Shown one piece after another: positions 33,449 through 44,131 of a stretch of 64,000 nt of DNA. The position numbers were made by a program, and so were the translations under genes. The notes beneath the pieces are model-generated. The model ran no database searches, was not told where the DNA came from, and saw only the letters and a program-made list of their open reading frames with translations. The stretch is from Ruminococcus_C callidus (GTDB taxonomy: Bacteria > Bacillota > Clostridia > Oscillospirales > Ruminococcaceae). Positions within the stretch are counted from its first letter, which is position 1. Each line of letters opens with the position of its first letter. The DNA lies in NCBI RefSeq assembly GCF_049562855.1, contig NZ_CP186925.1, positions 3,100,001 through 3,164,000 of the forward strand. Direction: 5' to 3'.

Positions 33449-36400
33449 TTACTTTTTCTTACGCTTGCAGCCTGCCACGATTGCCGCTGCCAGTGCAATG
33501 CCTGCCGGAATGATGACTACCGGCAATGCTTCGCCTGTCTTTGGCGTGGAGGAGATTCTTGTGTTGCTTCTGCTGCTGGAAGAAGACGAACCGGAACTGC
33601 TTCTGATGACTGTGGTCGTCTGGCTTCCGCCAGCTGCTGTTGTTGTGCCGGAGCCGCCATTGCCTGCGGTCGTACCGGTGCCGCTTTCTCCAGTCACGGT
33701 CGTGGTTTCCGTAGAAGCCGTGGTCGTGGTGGAAACGGACGGGGTATGCTCGCCGTTGCCGGCGGTGGTATTCTTCGCAGTAGTTGTGGTTGCTTCCGTA
33801 GTCGTTGTGGTTTCTTCGGTAGTTTCCGTTGTGGTGGTTTCAGTACCAACGTACTCATCGATCATCACAATGGCTCTGCCGTCCGGATTTGCCGTTACCA
33901 CAGCATTTTCCACGCTCCAGCTGCCGTCTTCATTCAGGCTGACGCCAACAAACAGTACCAGTGTACCGTCTTCGTTCAGCTGGAAGTAGATCGGTTCTGC
34001 AACGAGGTAATCTGCCGGAGCCAGTGTTTCGGTCAGGCAGTACGGTGTGTTCGGCTGGATTCCGGCAAAGACATGCGATACGCCTTCTTCGGATACCCAC
34101 TGATCGATCACATTGCCGCTCTGATCGGTAATGTTCAGAGATGCTCCGCCGATCTCATTGCCGCCCACGTCACACTTGCGGATCACATAGCCGTCCGGCT
34201 GTTCGGTGGTGGTGACAATTGTAGTTGTCGTTTCCTCCGTTGTCGTGGTGGCTTCTGTGGTTTCCTCTGTGGTAGTTTCAACAGTGGTTTTTTCTGTCGT
34301 GGTAGTCGTTGCTTCGATGGTTGTCGTAGCTGCTGTTGTGACAGTTGTTTCTGCGGTAGTCACTGTGCTTGCCGCGGTAGTGCTGGTTTCGGTCACCGTT
34401 TCCGCAGTCGTTCCTGCGGCAGTTGTGGTGGTCGATGCTGCACTGGTTTCCGTAGAAGCACTTGCTGTTGTAACAGTGGTTTTGGCGGTTGTGGTATCTG
34501 TGGTAGTTCCGTTGGTAGAAGTGGTAGTCGGACCTGCACTGGTTTCTGTGGTGCTTCCACTGGTTGCCAGTGTGGTGTCTGTTGTCACTTCGGTGGTAGT
34601 TCCGTTGGTAGAAGTAGTAGTCGGGCCTGCACTGGTTTCCGTGGTGTTTCCGCTGGTTGCCAGTGTGGTGCCTGTTGTCACTTCGGTAGTGGTTTCACTG
34701 GTAGAAGTGGTAGTCGGGCCTGCACTGGTTTCCGTGGTGTTTCCGCTGGTTGCCAGTGTGGTGCCTGTTGTCACTTCGGTAGTGGTTTCACTGGTAGAAG
34801 TGGTAGTCGGGCCTGCACTGGTTTCCGTGGTGTTTCCACTGGTTGCCAGTGTGGTGTCTGTTGTCACTTCGGTGGTGGTTCCACTGGTTTTCGATGTAGT
34901 TGTTACAGTTGAAACTGTGGTAACTGTACCAGTTCCCGTAGTGGTTTCTGTGTCAGATGTTGTGCTGCTTTCGCTGGTTGCAGTAGTTGTTGTGGTTGTG
35001 GTTGTTGTTGTCGTTGTTGTAGTCGTTTCCGAAGTCGATGTTGTAGTAATCGCAGGCTGTTCCGCATCGCAGACCAGAATCTGTCCTGCGGTCTTGTCAT
35101 AGTAGTAATAACCCTCGGTCGCTTTGTCGTTCAGGTTGTCTGCGTCACCGGTGGTGCTTGTGACAACACCGTTTTCCACAGTAAAGGTCATCGTTGATTT
35201 GATTACTGTGTAAGTCTTTCCGGTTTCGGAATCTACAAAAGGTTCGCCGCTTTCTCCCAGAGTATAGGTGCCGTCCGGCAGCTTGCTCAAAACGGCATCT
35301 GTCTTGCCGGAAGTCCATGTAATGGAATCTGCGGTTCTGCTGTCCACGGTGTTATTTTTGATATTTTCTACCGTCACACCGTCCAGCGTTGCTCCGCTTT
35401 CGTCCGGATTTGTCAGTTTCAAGGTTAACTTTGCTCCGGTGACTTCCTGCTTTCCGGTGATGTCCTTCTTGCCAATGGTAAGCTTGGAAACCTCGTCCTG
35501 AATGGTTGTGGTTCCGGTCACCTTGCCGTCTGTTCCAATGGTGAAGGTTTCTTCTGCGGTGTACAGCTGGTAGCCGTCCGGTGCATTGGTTTCTTTCAGC
35601 TTGTATGTGCCTGCCGGCAGTCCGGTGATGGTCGTTGCATCTTCTCCGGAAACAAACTGAATGGTCTTGCCGTCTGTACTGATGCTGTAATCCGTTCCCT
35701 TGACCAGTACTGTCTTGTTCCCGTTCTTATCGGTTCTGGACAGTTCCAGTTTCGTGGTATCCAGCACGTTTTCTGCGGTGATCTCCAGTGTTGCACCGGC
35801 TACTTCCGCACCGCTTCCTGCGTCCTGCTTGCTGATCGATACGACGTTGACAGCTTCCGCATCGCAGACCAGAATTTCTTCCTTGGTCTTATCGTAGTAA
35901 TAATAACCCTCGGTCGCCTTGTCATTCAGTTTGTCTGCGTCACCGGTGGTGCTTGTGACAACACCGTTTTTCACAGTAAAGGTCATCGTTGATTCGATTA
36001 CCGTGTAGGTCTTTCCGGTTTCTGTGTCTGTAAAGGCATCGCCGCTTTCTCCCAGAGTATAGGTGCCGTCCGGCAGCTTGCTCAAAATAGCATCTGTCTT
36101 GCCGGAAGTCCATGTAATGGAATCTGCGGTTCTGCTGTCCACACGGATATTTGCTGTCACACCGTCCAGCGTTGCTCCGCTTTCGTCCGGATTTGTCAGT
36201 TTCAGGGTCAACTTTGCTCCGGTGACTTCCTGCTTTCCGGTGATGTCCTTCTTGGCAATGGTAAGCTTGGAAACCTCGTCCTGAATGGTTGTGGTTCCGG
36301 TCACCTTGCCGTCTGTTCCAATGGTGAAGGTTTCTTCTGCGGTGTACAGCTGATAGCCGTCCGGTGCATTGGTTTCCTTCAGCTGATAGCTGCCTGCCGG

Positions 36401-39400
36401 CAGTCCGGTGATGATCGTTGCATCTTCTCCGGAAACAAACTGAATGGTCTTGCCGTCTGCACTGATGCTGTAATCTGTTCCCTTGACCAGTACTGTCTTG
36501 TTCCCGTTCTTATCGGTTCTGGACAGTTCCAGTTTCGTGGTATCCAGCACGTTTTCTGCGGTGATCTCCAGTGTTGCACCGGCTACTTCCGCACCGCTTG
36601 CTACGTCCTGCTTGCTGATCGGTACGACGTTGACAGCTTCCGCATCGCAGACCAGAATTTCTTCCTTGGTCTTATCGTAGTAATAATAGCCCTCGGTCGC
36701 CTTGTCATTCAGGTTGTCTGCGTCACCGGTGGTGCTTGTGACAACACCGTTTTCCACAGTAAAGGTCATTGTTGATTTGATTACCGTGTAGGTCTTTCCG
36801 GTTTCTGTGTCTGTAAAGGCATCGCCGCTTTCTCCCAGAGTATAGGTGCCGTCCGGCAGCTTGCTCAAAATAGCATCTGTCTTGCCGGAAGTCCATGTAA
36901 TGGAATCTGCGGTTCTGCTGTCCACACGGATATTTGCTGTCACACTGTCCAGCGTTGCTCCGCTTTCGTCCGGATTTGTCAGGGTCAGGGTCAGCTTTGC
37001 TCCGGTGACTTCCTGCTTTCCGGTGATGTCCTTCTTGGCAATGGTAAGCTTGGAAGTGTCATCTTCCATTACGATCTTGTTGTCGTCCTTGGTCAGTCCG
37101 TTTACCGTTCCGACCTTGCCGTCAGCTCCGACCTCGAAGTTCATCGCCTCAGTCTTTTTGGTGAAGCCGTCCGGTGCGGTGGTTTCTTCCAGCGTGTACA
37201 CGCCTGCCGGCAGATTTGCCAGTGTCACACCGCCCTTGGCGTTGTCCGAAGTCCATGTAATGGTGTTGCCGCTGGTTTCGATTCCAGCAATGCTGCCGTC
37301 GCTGTAGGAGCCCTTGACTTTGCTCAGGTCTGTTCCTGCCGGTGCAGTCAGTTTCAGTACGGCTCCGGTGAGTTCTTCTCCGCCGCCGACTGCCTGCTTG
37401 CTGATCGTCACGCTGGGCTTCTGACCGTCCTTCATGGTAATGTCGTTGCCAGAAACGTCATATTCTGTGGTTCCCGTTGCATCAACTACACCGTTTTTAA
37501 TGGTAAAGGTGAAGTCTGTGCTTACCTTGTTGTAGCCGTCCGGTGCAACTACCTCCGTCATGGTGTAGGTACCGTCCGGCAGACCGATGATGTCGGTCTT
37601 GTTTTTGCCGTCAGAAATAAAGGTCAGTTCCTTGCTGGTCAGCTGGTACTGAGATTCGTCGTCCACGCTGTCCGACTTGGTGAAGGTGGTTCCCGTTCTG
37701 GAGAGTTCTACCAGAGCTTCGTTCCAGCTGCCGTCTGTCTTGGTAATGGTGATCTTTGCACCAGCCAGTTCCTTCAGAGAGGTGATGTCTTTCTTGCTGA
37801 CGCTGATCTGCGACCGGTTGATGACAGTCAGTCCGTTTTCCGTCAGTGAGAAATTGCTGCCGGTGATCGGGTTGCCCTGTGCATCTGTGGTGACAATATA
37901 ACCGTTTGCATTGACTGCAAAGGAAATGCTTACCGGTGCATAGCCTGTCATGGGCTTTTCTGTCAGGGTATATTCACCCTCTGCCAGTCCTGTGAGTCTC
38001 TCCGGATCTGCATCAGATGTCCATGTCTTGCTGTAGCCGCCAGGACCGGTCAGTGTCATTTCACAGCCTTTCATAACGCTGCCCTTGACATCTGTTTTTG
38101 CAAAGGACAATTCCACTTGTGTGGTATTGGCATCAGTAATGACCTTTTCGCCCGGAATACCCGGCAGCAGGTCTACCCGACTGCTGTTGCCGGAGTAGGT
38201 AGCGAGGAATGTCTTGCTGCTGCCTGCCGATCCTACTGTGGTTGTGCTGCCATTTTCCACGCGTTTGCCTTCTGCGTCCAGCTCAAAGACGTAATAGGTC
38301 TTGCTGCTGTCCAATCCGTCAAAGGTAACAGACTTTTTGCCCTTGTCGCCGGCAGCAATGTTGATGTTCTTCTTTTCCACCTGCTGATAGCTGCCATTTG
38401 TGTCCTGCGTAAACAGTCCAACTTCAATTGCATGGTCAACTGCCGGATTGCCGTCCTCGGTAGCAATCTTCGTTACCTTGATCTGAGCCGGATTCTTGGT
38501 GGTGTTTGTGATAATGGTGTTTGCCTGCGGTGCGTCCTTGGTCAGGGTAAGTGCCGCAACCTGATTGTGGTCATCACAGCAGTCATAAGAAACGTAGAAT
38601 GTCGTATTTGTTTTCGTAGTGGAATTCTTGGGATCGAGAACAACAGGCATCTGGAAAGAAGCACCGTTTTCGACACGCTTGTCACCGTCCATTTCAAAAA
38701 TGTAGTACGGGATACCTTCTTTCAAATCGTACCGTTTGTTCTGTTCATTCAGTTCAGTACTGAATTTCACCTCAGAACCGGCAGCGACTTTTTGAGTTGT
38801 GCCGACCTGTGTGTAATCGTTTCCGTTCTTGGTGAACAGTCCCACGGAGAATACGGGTGTGCTCTTGACATCATCTGCGATCAGCACCTTGCTGACGGTG
38901 ATGCTGTATTGGGTTTGTTCAAAGTTAGTGATTGTAGTAGTACCGCCTGCCTGTACTGCCGACCGTGTTACCGGTAAGAAAGAGTAGCGGATACCACTAT
39001 CCGCAGTGTAAGTACCAGAATCTCCTGTATAAGTCGGAACGCCGTTGGCATTGGTTTCCAGCACGTAGAAATCCATACCCTTGGGCACGTTTTCAAATGT
39101 AACTTTCTTTGAGTCTGCCTCGGTAAAGGTCAGGGACTGCACCGGTGCTTCCTCATAGCGAACATAATCGCCTGCCGCATTCTTGGTGAACAGGGCAAAA
39201 TAGAAGGTGTCGCCGGTGACGTTTCCGCCTTCCACGCCTGCCAGTGTCTTGGTCAGCGTGATATCGCCCGTATTTTTGGTGTTGGTCACGCCGACAGTCT
39301 GGTTCGTTGTGGCATCAGTGGAGATCTTATTGCCGGTATATGCCGGTGTGTAGTTGCGAATCTGATTGCCCTTGGCATCTGTTTCCAGCAGGTAAACGTT

Positions 39401-42400
39401 GTTGGCGTTGTTGGTCTGCTGCTTGATCGAGGACAGGTCTACGTCCTTCATGGTGACAGAAGCCGCGGTCCGTCCTGCCGGAATGGTGGCGGAAATCACA
39501 TCGCTCAACCGTGTGGTGTAATTTTCATCGGTAAACAGTGCAAAGTAGAACGTTGCGTCCTTGGTTTCTGCTTCTGTCAAGGTCTTGTTGACCGTCACAT
39601 CAACGGTGGTGTCCGGTGTCTGTACCCAGACGCCGACCTTTGCCGGCTCTGCTACCATGACAGTATCGCCCAGAATGTCGGTATTCTGATAGGAGTACGC
39701 GAAGCTGTTCCACGCGATATTTTCTTCGCCGGTCTTTGCCACATAGCTGGGAACGGTTGCAGTAACTTTGACAACGACTTCCTCGCCAACCTCGACGGTC
39801 GTATCTTGCAGCTGGATCCGGAAGTCTACGGTATCGTCAGACTTGATGTTTGTCCAGTTCATGACATCGTTCTGCCCCAGCCAGTCCTTGGAGTACTCAT
39901 TCAGGACGGAGGTCTTGTCGGTGGAATAGCTACGTGCTGTTTTATCAATTACATCTGTTCCGCCTACCATAACAGAATCAATGCTCTTGAGTTTCACGCC
40001 GAATGCGGAGAAACGCTCATAGCCGGAAACCAGACCCAAGTCACCCACATAGGGCAGACGGTCGATAATGGTCATGTTTTCCAGATCTACCGGAGAGTTG
40101 TTCTTGATGTGGAGTTCATAGGTCACATCTTCGCCCTGCATGCCCTGCACGTAGTTGTGCGTGGGCTGGCGGCTGTAACCGGTATCGGTTGCCGGGTCAG
40201 TATGAGGTGTGCCGTTGTGTCCATTATTCTCATAGGTAATCGTTTTCCAGGACTCTGTGGTCAGGCCAACGATATTATAGTTTGCATAGCTCCAGATCTG
40301 GTTGTCCTGCTTTTCGCCGGCAACCGTATCTTCTGCGGAGAACGGCTGGTCAACGGTGGCGTAACCGGTGTTGGTGATAACGCCCTCGCTTTCCTGTCCG
40401 TCCTTGACAGTGGTGGCGAACTGGAAGACGATGCACTTGTTCTTTTCCAGTTTAGTTGCCAGTTTGTCTACAGAGATAATCAGTTTCGAGCCGTCGGGCT
40501 TATAGGCATCACTGGGAACCGGTGTGCCGTTTTTCAGCAAGCCGTTGGCATCTGTTTCAAATGTAGAACTGCCGTCGTCGCTGTTATACGTCAGATCCAG
40601 CACCTGATAGGTCATCTGCAAACCGGTTTTGTTGCTGAACTGGTAGGTTGCCGGCAGATTGTCGGTCAGTGTCACGCCGTCCAGTTTCAGGTCTGCCACA
40701 TCGGTGGAGTTGCCTCTGCCGTTGTACAGCACAGTCTGCCAGATCAGGGTATCACCGGCGGTGATGTAGCCGTTTCCTACCGGCTGTACAGCAGTGTCAT
40801 CATAGGTCTGTCCTGCAAAGGAGGCTACTGCCAGCTTGGCGAAGCCGGGGGCAGGGGTGGTTTTGGTGAAGCTGATGTCCACCTTATCCTCCGGCGAGAT
40901 CACACGGTCACTGCCGTCATTTTTGCCCTCCACCACTGTCACCTTGGAAAGGGTGTTTGTCAGTGTGACTTTTTTCGCCGTGCTGTTTGCCAGTTCCTGT
41001 GCCTTGTCGGCGGTCAGCTTGGCTTGGTAAGTCAACTTTACGCCACTGCCCCACTGATTTGCAAATTTTTCTGTGGAAACAAATGTAAAGGTCAGCGTCT
41101 GTCCAACTTGAGTTGCCTGAATGCCACTCAAAGCTGTATAATTTGCAGTTCCCTCTACACTATCTGGCACATATTCCATGCCGTCCGGCAGCGTATCTTC
41201 TACAACGATCGTTTTCCCAGCATAGTCATTATTTGAACCAGAAAGTGCCAAGCTGTAACTAAATGTTTTCTGCTCCAGATCTGCCGCTGTCATATCAACG
41301 ATATTGGTCGTTTTGTCCGCACTATTTGTCAGTGACTTTTTCGCCTCAAAAACAGTATTGCTTACTGGATTCAAAATCATGTCATGTGCATACCAAGTTA
41401 CAGTTTTGCTTCCGTGTTCGTTTACAGTCAGACCGCCTACTGCGGTATAGTTATAGACACCACTCTGTGTTCCGAACTTTGTTTCAAATGCACTTAATGT
41501 CTGCATCAATGCACTATTATTCAGATCATAAATACCACCAAACCCCTGAATTCCATTTTTTTCATGATTGTAGTCATTATTATTAGTGACATCGTTTGCA
41601 AGTACCACGTATTCCACTGTCACTGATTCGCCAGCCGCCAGCTTGATTCCCATAATATTAAAGGTTTCAGCCGCATAGCCTCCATGAGATCTATTATCTT
41701 GCTCTACAGTAACAGTCTGAATTCTGGAGTCAGACGCATTGCCGTTAATTGCAACGACTTTCAGAACATCAGAAGCTTCCCACTTCAACGTTGTACCATA
41801 ATCATATAAGTACAGGTTTTCCATGGTCGTGGTTCCCTTGTTGGTAAAAGTCGCCTGATATGTTAGCTTATCACCATTTACAATTTCTGTTGTATCATCT
41901 GCTTGTATACCATTTACTGCAATGATTTTCTTTTGCAAGCTATATTTGCTTAAATCTTCACCGCCGTAAATAGTATGCGTCGCAGTACCCTTTTCTTCAG
42001 CACCCTCATACACCTTTGCGGTATTTGTCAGTGTTGCAGCTGTTGCAGAAGCTTCCACATTTGCATATACTGTCAACGTAATCGACTTTCCTTTTGGAAC
42101 AGTAACCGTTCCGCCGGCAGTCAATGTTTTTGTATCAACAGTAGTAATATCCTTTGTTGTACCGTCTGCCAAAGTCAGCACACCATATACGCCGCTATTC
42201 TCACGGAATGCCATATCATTTGGCAGAATATCCTCTATCTTCACATTCTCAGCATCTGCTTCACCGTTGTTTGTTACTGTAATTGTATAAACAACATCTT
42301 CTGCAGTGCCAAATGTGTAATTGCCGACATCTGCCGTCTTCGTAATCCCCAGCTGTGCTTTCGGTGTATCCGGTGTAAACTTCACTTTATTGGAAGACTT

Positions 42401-44131
42401 GTCGTCTACCTTTGCCACATTGGAGATCTCTCCGGTCACGCTGCTTTTGATTGTACCAGTCACCGTGATCTGCACCGTTTTTCCTGCCGGAACGTCAATT
42501 TCATTCGGAAAGGCTGATTTTGTAACACCGTCTACCTTATAAGTTATATTCTCCAGCTTGCTCGACAGGTTATCATCTGCAACAGGAACATCTTTCGCGT
42601 CCTTTGCACCGGAGTTGGTAACAGAAATGGTATAGGTCGCAATCTGTCCGGCCATGCCGGGGTAGTACTTCTGTCCCAGATTCTTACCATTATAAGTTAC
42701 ATAGCCGCTTTTTACCGGCGTTTCGATCACTGCCTTGTCTTCCTTGACAGAGATCGTTGCCTTGGCTGTATTGTTGCCGTCGGTCACTTCGTTGGTCAGG
42801 TTTGCAGTCTGGTCTTTGGAAACCTTGCAGACCACCTTTGCTGTCACCGTTGCACCGGCAGCGACATTCTGGAATGTCACGCTGTTTCCGGAAACAGTAC
42901 CGTCTGCGGCTGTGATGCTCTCCAGTGTCATGCCGTCCGGAACGTTATCTTTCAGGGTAATATCCCCGGCAGCATCACCGGTATTCGAAGCGGAGATCTC
43001 AAATTCTACAGTATCCCCGTTCACGTAGTATGCTTTTCCATTTTTTACGGTTTTTCCAATACTGAACTTCGGCCCCTGCGGAGCAGAAACCTTCAGTTCC
43101 ACGCTGTTTCCGCCGATGGTCGAGTAGCTGGCATCGTCACCGTAGGGCTTGCCGGAAACAGTCAGGCTGTTGGTGACCTTGCCGTCCGCGGTGCCGTTCA
43201 TCTTCACGGTGCTGCTGTTCAGAGGCAGTGCCACGTTCAGATTAACCGCCGGCATCTCGGCATTGGTGTTCTTGCTGTCCACGGTGAAGCTGATCTTGGC
43301 AGTGCTGCCGCTGACCGTTACACTCAGGTTGCCGGCAGTGTAGCCTTTTGCCGCAACGGCAGACTTGACGGCGTTTTCCACCGCGGTCTGTGCATCACCG
43401 ATAAAGGTCATTTCCGACAGTGAAATGGTATCCTCGAATTTCAGGGACTGCACCCATTCCACGCCGTTTTTCTTGGAGACGTTGTTCGCCGAAGCACTCA
43501 GGGTATAATTTACCGTGGTGCCGGCAGCCAGCTGTGCTGCTGTCAGGGCGTTTCTGTCCTCCGACTTGGACGCACTCCACTGCCGTTCTGCCCTGGCAGT
43601 AATTGTACTGCTGGCATTCTTGCCTGTGCTGTCCTGTACGATCTTTACGGTCGAGATCGTTCCGCCCGGGGTCTTGCCGTTCTGGAACTTCGCCTGCAGC
43701 CGGACCTGTTTGGTCTGACCGTTGTCAATATCAAAGGCGATATACCGGCTGCCGTCGCTGTTGACATGCAGGGTATACCCATTATAAACGGCTCCGTCCC
43801 TGAAGCCGTTTCCGGCAAAGTTCGGCAGCAGCAGATTCTTGTCGGTGATCTCGATCCGATAAGAATCCATCTCTCCTTCATTGACGTTGTTTCCGGAGAT
43901 CGTCGACATTAGATAGAACACATCTCCCGTATTCACTTCATCAATCGGATTATACTTGCTGTCCCGAAATTCGACACTGGCGTTTGTCAGTACCAGCGGT
44001 CCGCCGGATCGTCCGTTATTGTCCGCCGATACCGGAAACAGCATCGACGGCAGGCAGGTCACGATCATCAGGACTGCCAGCAAGACACTGATGACTCTTG
44101 TACGCAGGTGTCTTGTCTTTTCTGTCTGCAT
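33449..44131 (-). CDS. Giant sortase-anchored surface adhesin (DUF11 and SpaA/Cna-B repeats)
   Basis: 3,560 residues. Signal peptide (VISVLLAVLMIVTCLPSMLF, mature from about PVSA). Several DUF11-type beta modules (starting near residues 367, 490, 600, 747 and 1333; e.g. YTITVTNNGEADAENV); then Cna-B/SpaA-like modules with DAPDGY- and LPAGTY-type motifs from about 1560. Residues about 2355-3023 contain 261-265-residue tandem units that are nearly identical in DNA. A Thr-rich stalk (about 3030-3310) includes a 31-residue unit repeated four times; one more SpaA-like module; a second Thr-rich stretch; and a sorting signal TPKTGE, hydrophobic helix, KRKKK. Cna-B/SpaA modules often carry Lys-Asn isopeptide bonds. 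ATG 44131 follows GAGAGGAG. No sortase gene is in the window. Confidence 0.9.
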   Translation of the reverse strand: MQTEKTRHLRTRVISVLLAVLMIVTCLPSMLFPVSADNNGRSGGPLVLTNASVEFRDSKYNPIDEVNTGDVFYLMSTISGNNVNEGEMDSYRIEITDKNLLLPNFAGNGFRDGAVYNGYTLHVNSDGSRYIAFDIDNGQTKQVRLQAKFQNGKTPGGTISTVKIVQDSTGKNASSTITARAERQWSASKSEDRNALTAAQLAAGTTVNYTLSASANNVSKKNGVEWVQSLKFEDTISLSEMTFIGDAQTAVENAVKSAVAAKGYTAGNLSVTVSGSTAKISFTVDSKNTNAEMPAVNLNVALPLNSSTVKMNGTADGKVTNSLTVSGKPYGDDASYSTIGGNSVELKVSAPQGPKFSIGKTVKNGKAYYVNGDTVEFEISASNTGDAAGDITLKDNVPDGMTLESITAADGTVSGNSVTFQNVAAGATVTAKVVCKVSKDQTANLTNEVTDGNNTAKATISVKEDKAVIETPVKSGYVTYNGKNLGQKYYPGMAGQIATYTISVTNSGAKDAKDVPVADDNLSSKLENITYKVDGVTKSAFPNEIDVPAGKTVQITVTGTIKSSVTGEISNVAKVDDKSSNKVKFTPDTPKAQLGITKTADVGNYTFGTAEDVVYTITVTNNGEADAENVKIEDILPNDMAFRENSGVYGVLTLADGTTKDITTVDTKTLTAGGTVTVPKGKSITLTVYANVEASATAATLTNTAKVYEGAEEKGTATHTIYGGEDLSKYSLQKKIIAVNGIQADDTTEIVNGDKLTYQATFTNKGTTTMENLYLYDYGTTLKWEASDVLKVVAINGNASDSRIQTVTVEQDNRSHGGYAAETFNIMGIKLAAGESVTVEYVVLANDVTNNNDYNHEKNGIQGFGGIYDLNNSALMQTLSAFETKFGTQSGVYNYTAVGGLTVNEHGSKTVTWYAHDMILNPVSNTVFEAKKSLTNSADKTTNIVDMTAADLEQKTFSYSLALSGSNNDYAGKTIVVEDTLPDGMEYVPDSVEGTANYTALSGIQATQVGQTLTFTFVSTEKFANQWGSGVKLTYQAKLTADKAQELANSTAKKVTLTNTLSKVTVVEGKNDGSDRVISPEDKVDISFTKTTPAPGFAKLAVASFAGQTYDDTAVQPVGNGYITAGDTLIWQTVLYNGRGNSTDVADLKLDGVTLTDNLPATYQFSNKTGLQMTYQVLDLTYNSDDGSSTFETDANGLLKNGTPVPSDAYKPDGSKLIISVDKLATKLEKNKCIVFQFATTVKDGQESEGVITNTGYATVDQPFSAEDTVAGEKQDNQIWSYANYNIVGLTTESWKTITYENNGHNGTPHTDPATDTGYSRQPTHNYVQGMQGEDVTYELHIKNNSPVDLENMTIIDRLPYVGDLGLVSGYERFSAFGVKLKSIDSVMVGGTDVIDKTARSYSTDKTSVLNEYSKDWLGQNDVMNWTNIKSDDTVDFRIQLQDTTVEVGEEVVVKVTATVPSYVAKTGEENIAWNSFAYSYQNTDILGDTVMVAEPAKVGVWVQTPDTTVDVTVNKTLTEAETKDATFYFALFTDENYTTRLSDVISATIPAGRTAASVTMKDVDLSSIKQQTNNANNVYLLETDAKGNQIRNYTPAYTGNKISTDATTNQTVGVTNTKNTGDITLTKTLAGVEGGNVTGDTFYFALFTKNAAGDYVRYEEAPVQSLTFTEADSKKVTFENVPKGMDFYVLETNANGVPTYTGDSGTYTADSGIRYSFLPVTRSAVQAGGTTTITNFEQTQYSITVSKVLIADDVKSTPVFSVGLFTKNGNDYTQVGTTQKVAAGSEVKFSTELNEQNKRYDLKEGIPYYIFEMDGDKRVENGASFQMPVVLDPKNSTTKTNTTFYVSYDCCDDHNQVAALTLTKDAPQANTIITNTTKNPAQIKVTKIATEDGNPAVDHAIEVGLFTQDTNGSYQQVEKKNINIAAGDKGKKSVTFDGLDSSKTYYVFELDAEGKRVENGSTTTVGSAGSSKTFLATYSGNSSRVDLLPGIPGEKVITDANTTQVELSFAKTDVKGSVMKGCEMTLTGPGGYSKTWTSDADPERLTGLAEGEYTLTEKPMTGYAPVSISFAVNANGYIVTTDAQGNPITGSNFSLTENGLTVINRSQISVSKKDITSLKELAGAKITITKTDGSWNEALVELSRTGTTFTKSDSVDDESQYQLTSKELTFISDGKNKTDIIGLPDGTYTMTEVVAPDGYNKVSTDFTFTIKNGVVDATGTTEYDVSGNDITMKDGQKPSVTISKQAVGGGEELTGAVLKLTAPAGTDLSKVKGSYSDGSIAGIETSGNTITWTSDNAKGGVTLANLPAGVYTLEETTAPDGFTKKTEAMNFEVGADGKVGTVNGLTKDDNKIVMEDDTSKLTIAKKDITGKQEVTGAKLTLTLTNPDESGATLDSVTANIRVDSRTADSITWTSGKTDAILSKLPDGTYTLGESGDAFTDTETGKTYTVIKSTMTFTVENGVVTSTTGDADNLNDKATEGYYYYDKTKEEILVCDAEAVNVVPISKQDVASGAEVAGATLEITAENVLDTTKLELSRTDKNGNKTVLVKGTDYSISADGKTIQFVSGEDATIITGLPAGSYQLKETNAPDGYQLYTAEETFTIGTDGKVTGTTTIQDEVSKLTIAKKDITGKQEVTGAKLTLKLTNPDESGATLDGVTANIRVDSRTADSITWTSGKTDAILSKLPDGTYTLGESGDAFTDTETGKTYTVIESTMTFTVKNGVVTSTTGDADKLNDKATEGYYYYDKTKEEILVCDAEAVNVVSISKQDAGSGAEVAGATLEITAENVLDTTKLELSRTDKNGNKTVLVKGTDYSISTDGKTIQFVSGEDATTITGLPAGTYKLKETNAPDGYQLYTAEETFTIGTDGKVTGTTTIQDEVSKLTIGKKDITGKQEVTGAKLTLKLTNPDESGATLDGVTVENIKNNTVDSRTADSITWTSGKTDAVLSKLPDGTYTLGESGEPFVDSETGKTYTVIKSTMTFTVENGVVTSTTGDADNLNDKATEGYYYYDKTAGQILVCDAEQPAITTTSTSETTTTTTTTTTTTTTTATSESSTTSDTETTTGTGTVTTVSTVTTTSKTSGTTTEVTTDTTLATSGNTTETSAGPTTTSTSETTTEVTTGTTLATSGNTTETSAGPTTTSTSETTTEVTTGTTLATSGNTTETSAGPTTTSTNGTTTEVTTDTTLATSGSTTETSAGPTTTSTNGTTTDTTTAKTTVTTASASTETSAASTTTTAAGTTAETVTETSTTAASTVTTAETTVTTAATTTIEATTTTTEKTTVETTTEETTEATTTTEETTTTIVTTTEQPDGYVIRKCDVGGNEIGGASLNITDQSGNVIDQWVSEEGVSHVFAGIQPNTPYCLTETLAPADYLVAEPIYFQLNEDGTLVLFVGVSLNEDGSWSVENAVVTANPDGRAIVMIDEYVGTETTTTETTEETTTTTEATTTTAKNTTAGNGEHTPSVSTTTTASTETTTVTGESGTGTTAGNGGSGTTTAAGGSQTTTVIRSSSGSSSSSSRSNTRISSTPKTGEALPVVIIPAGIALAAAIVAGCKRKKK
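34518..34889 (-). repeat. 93-bp tandem repeats in the adhesin stalk
   Basis: A 93-bp unit begins at 34518, 34611, 34704 and 34797 with only a few substitutions between copies. It encodes a 31-residue Thr-rich unit containing ATSGNTTETSAGPTTTST. Confidence 0.85.
35061..37070 (-). repeat. 783/795-bp tandem repeats in the adhesin
   Basis: The same landmark (TCCGCATCGCAGACCAGAAT) starts units at 35061, 35856 and about 36639: spacing 795 and 783 bp, the last unit covering only about the first 430 bp. Copies differ by scattered substitutions and one 12-bp insertion. Each unit encodes two SpaA-like domains. Confidence 0.85.

Noticed and set aside
34500..37070. CRISPR-like regular repeats
   Set aside because: The repeats (93 bp, 783 bp) are contiguous, in frame and encode protein modules; there are no unique spacers of constant size and no cas genes.
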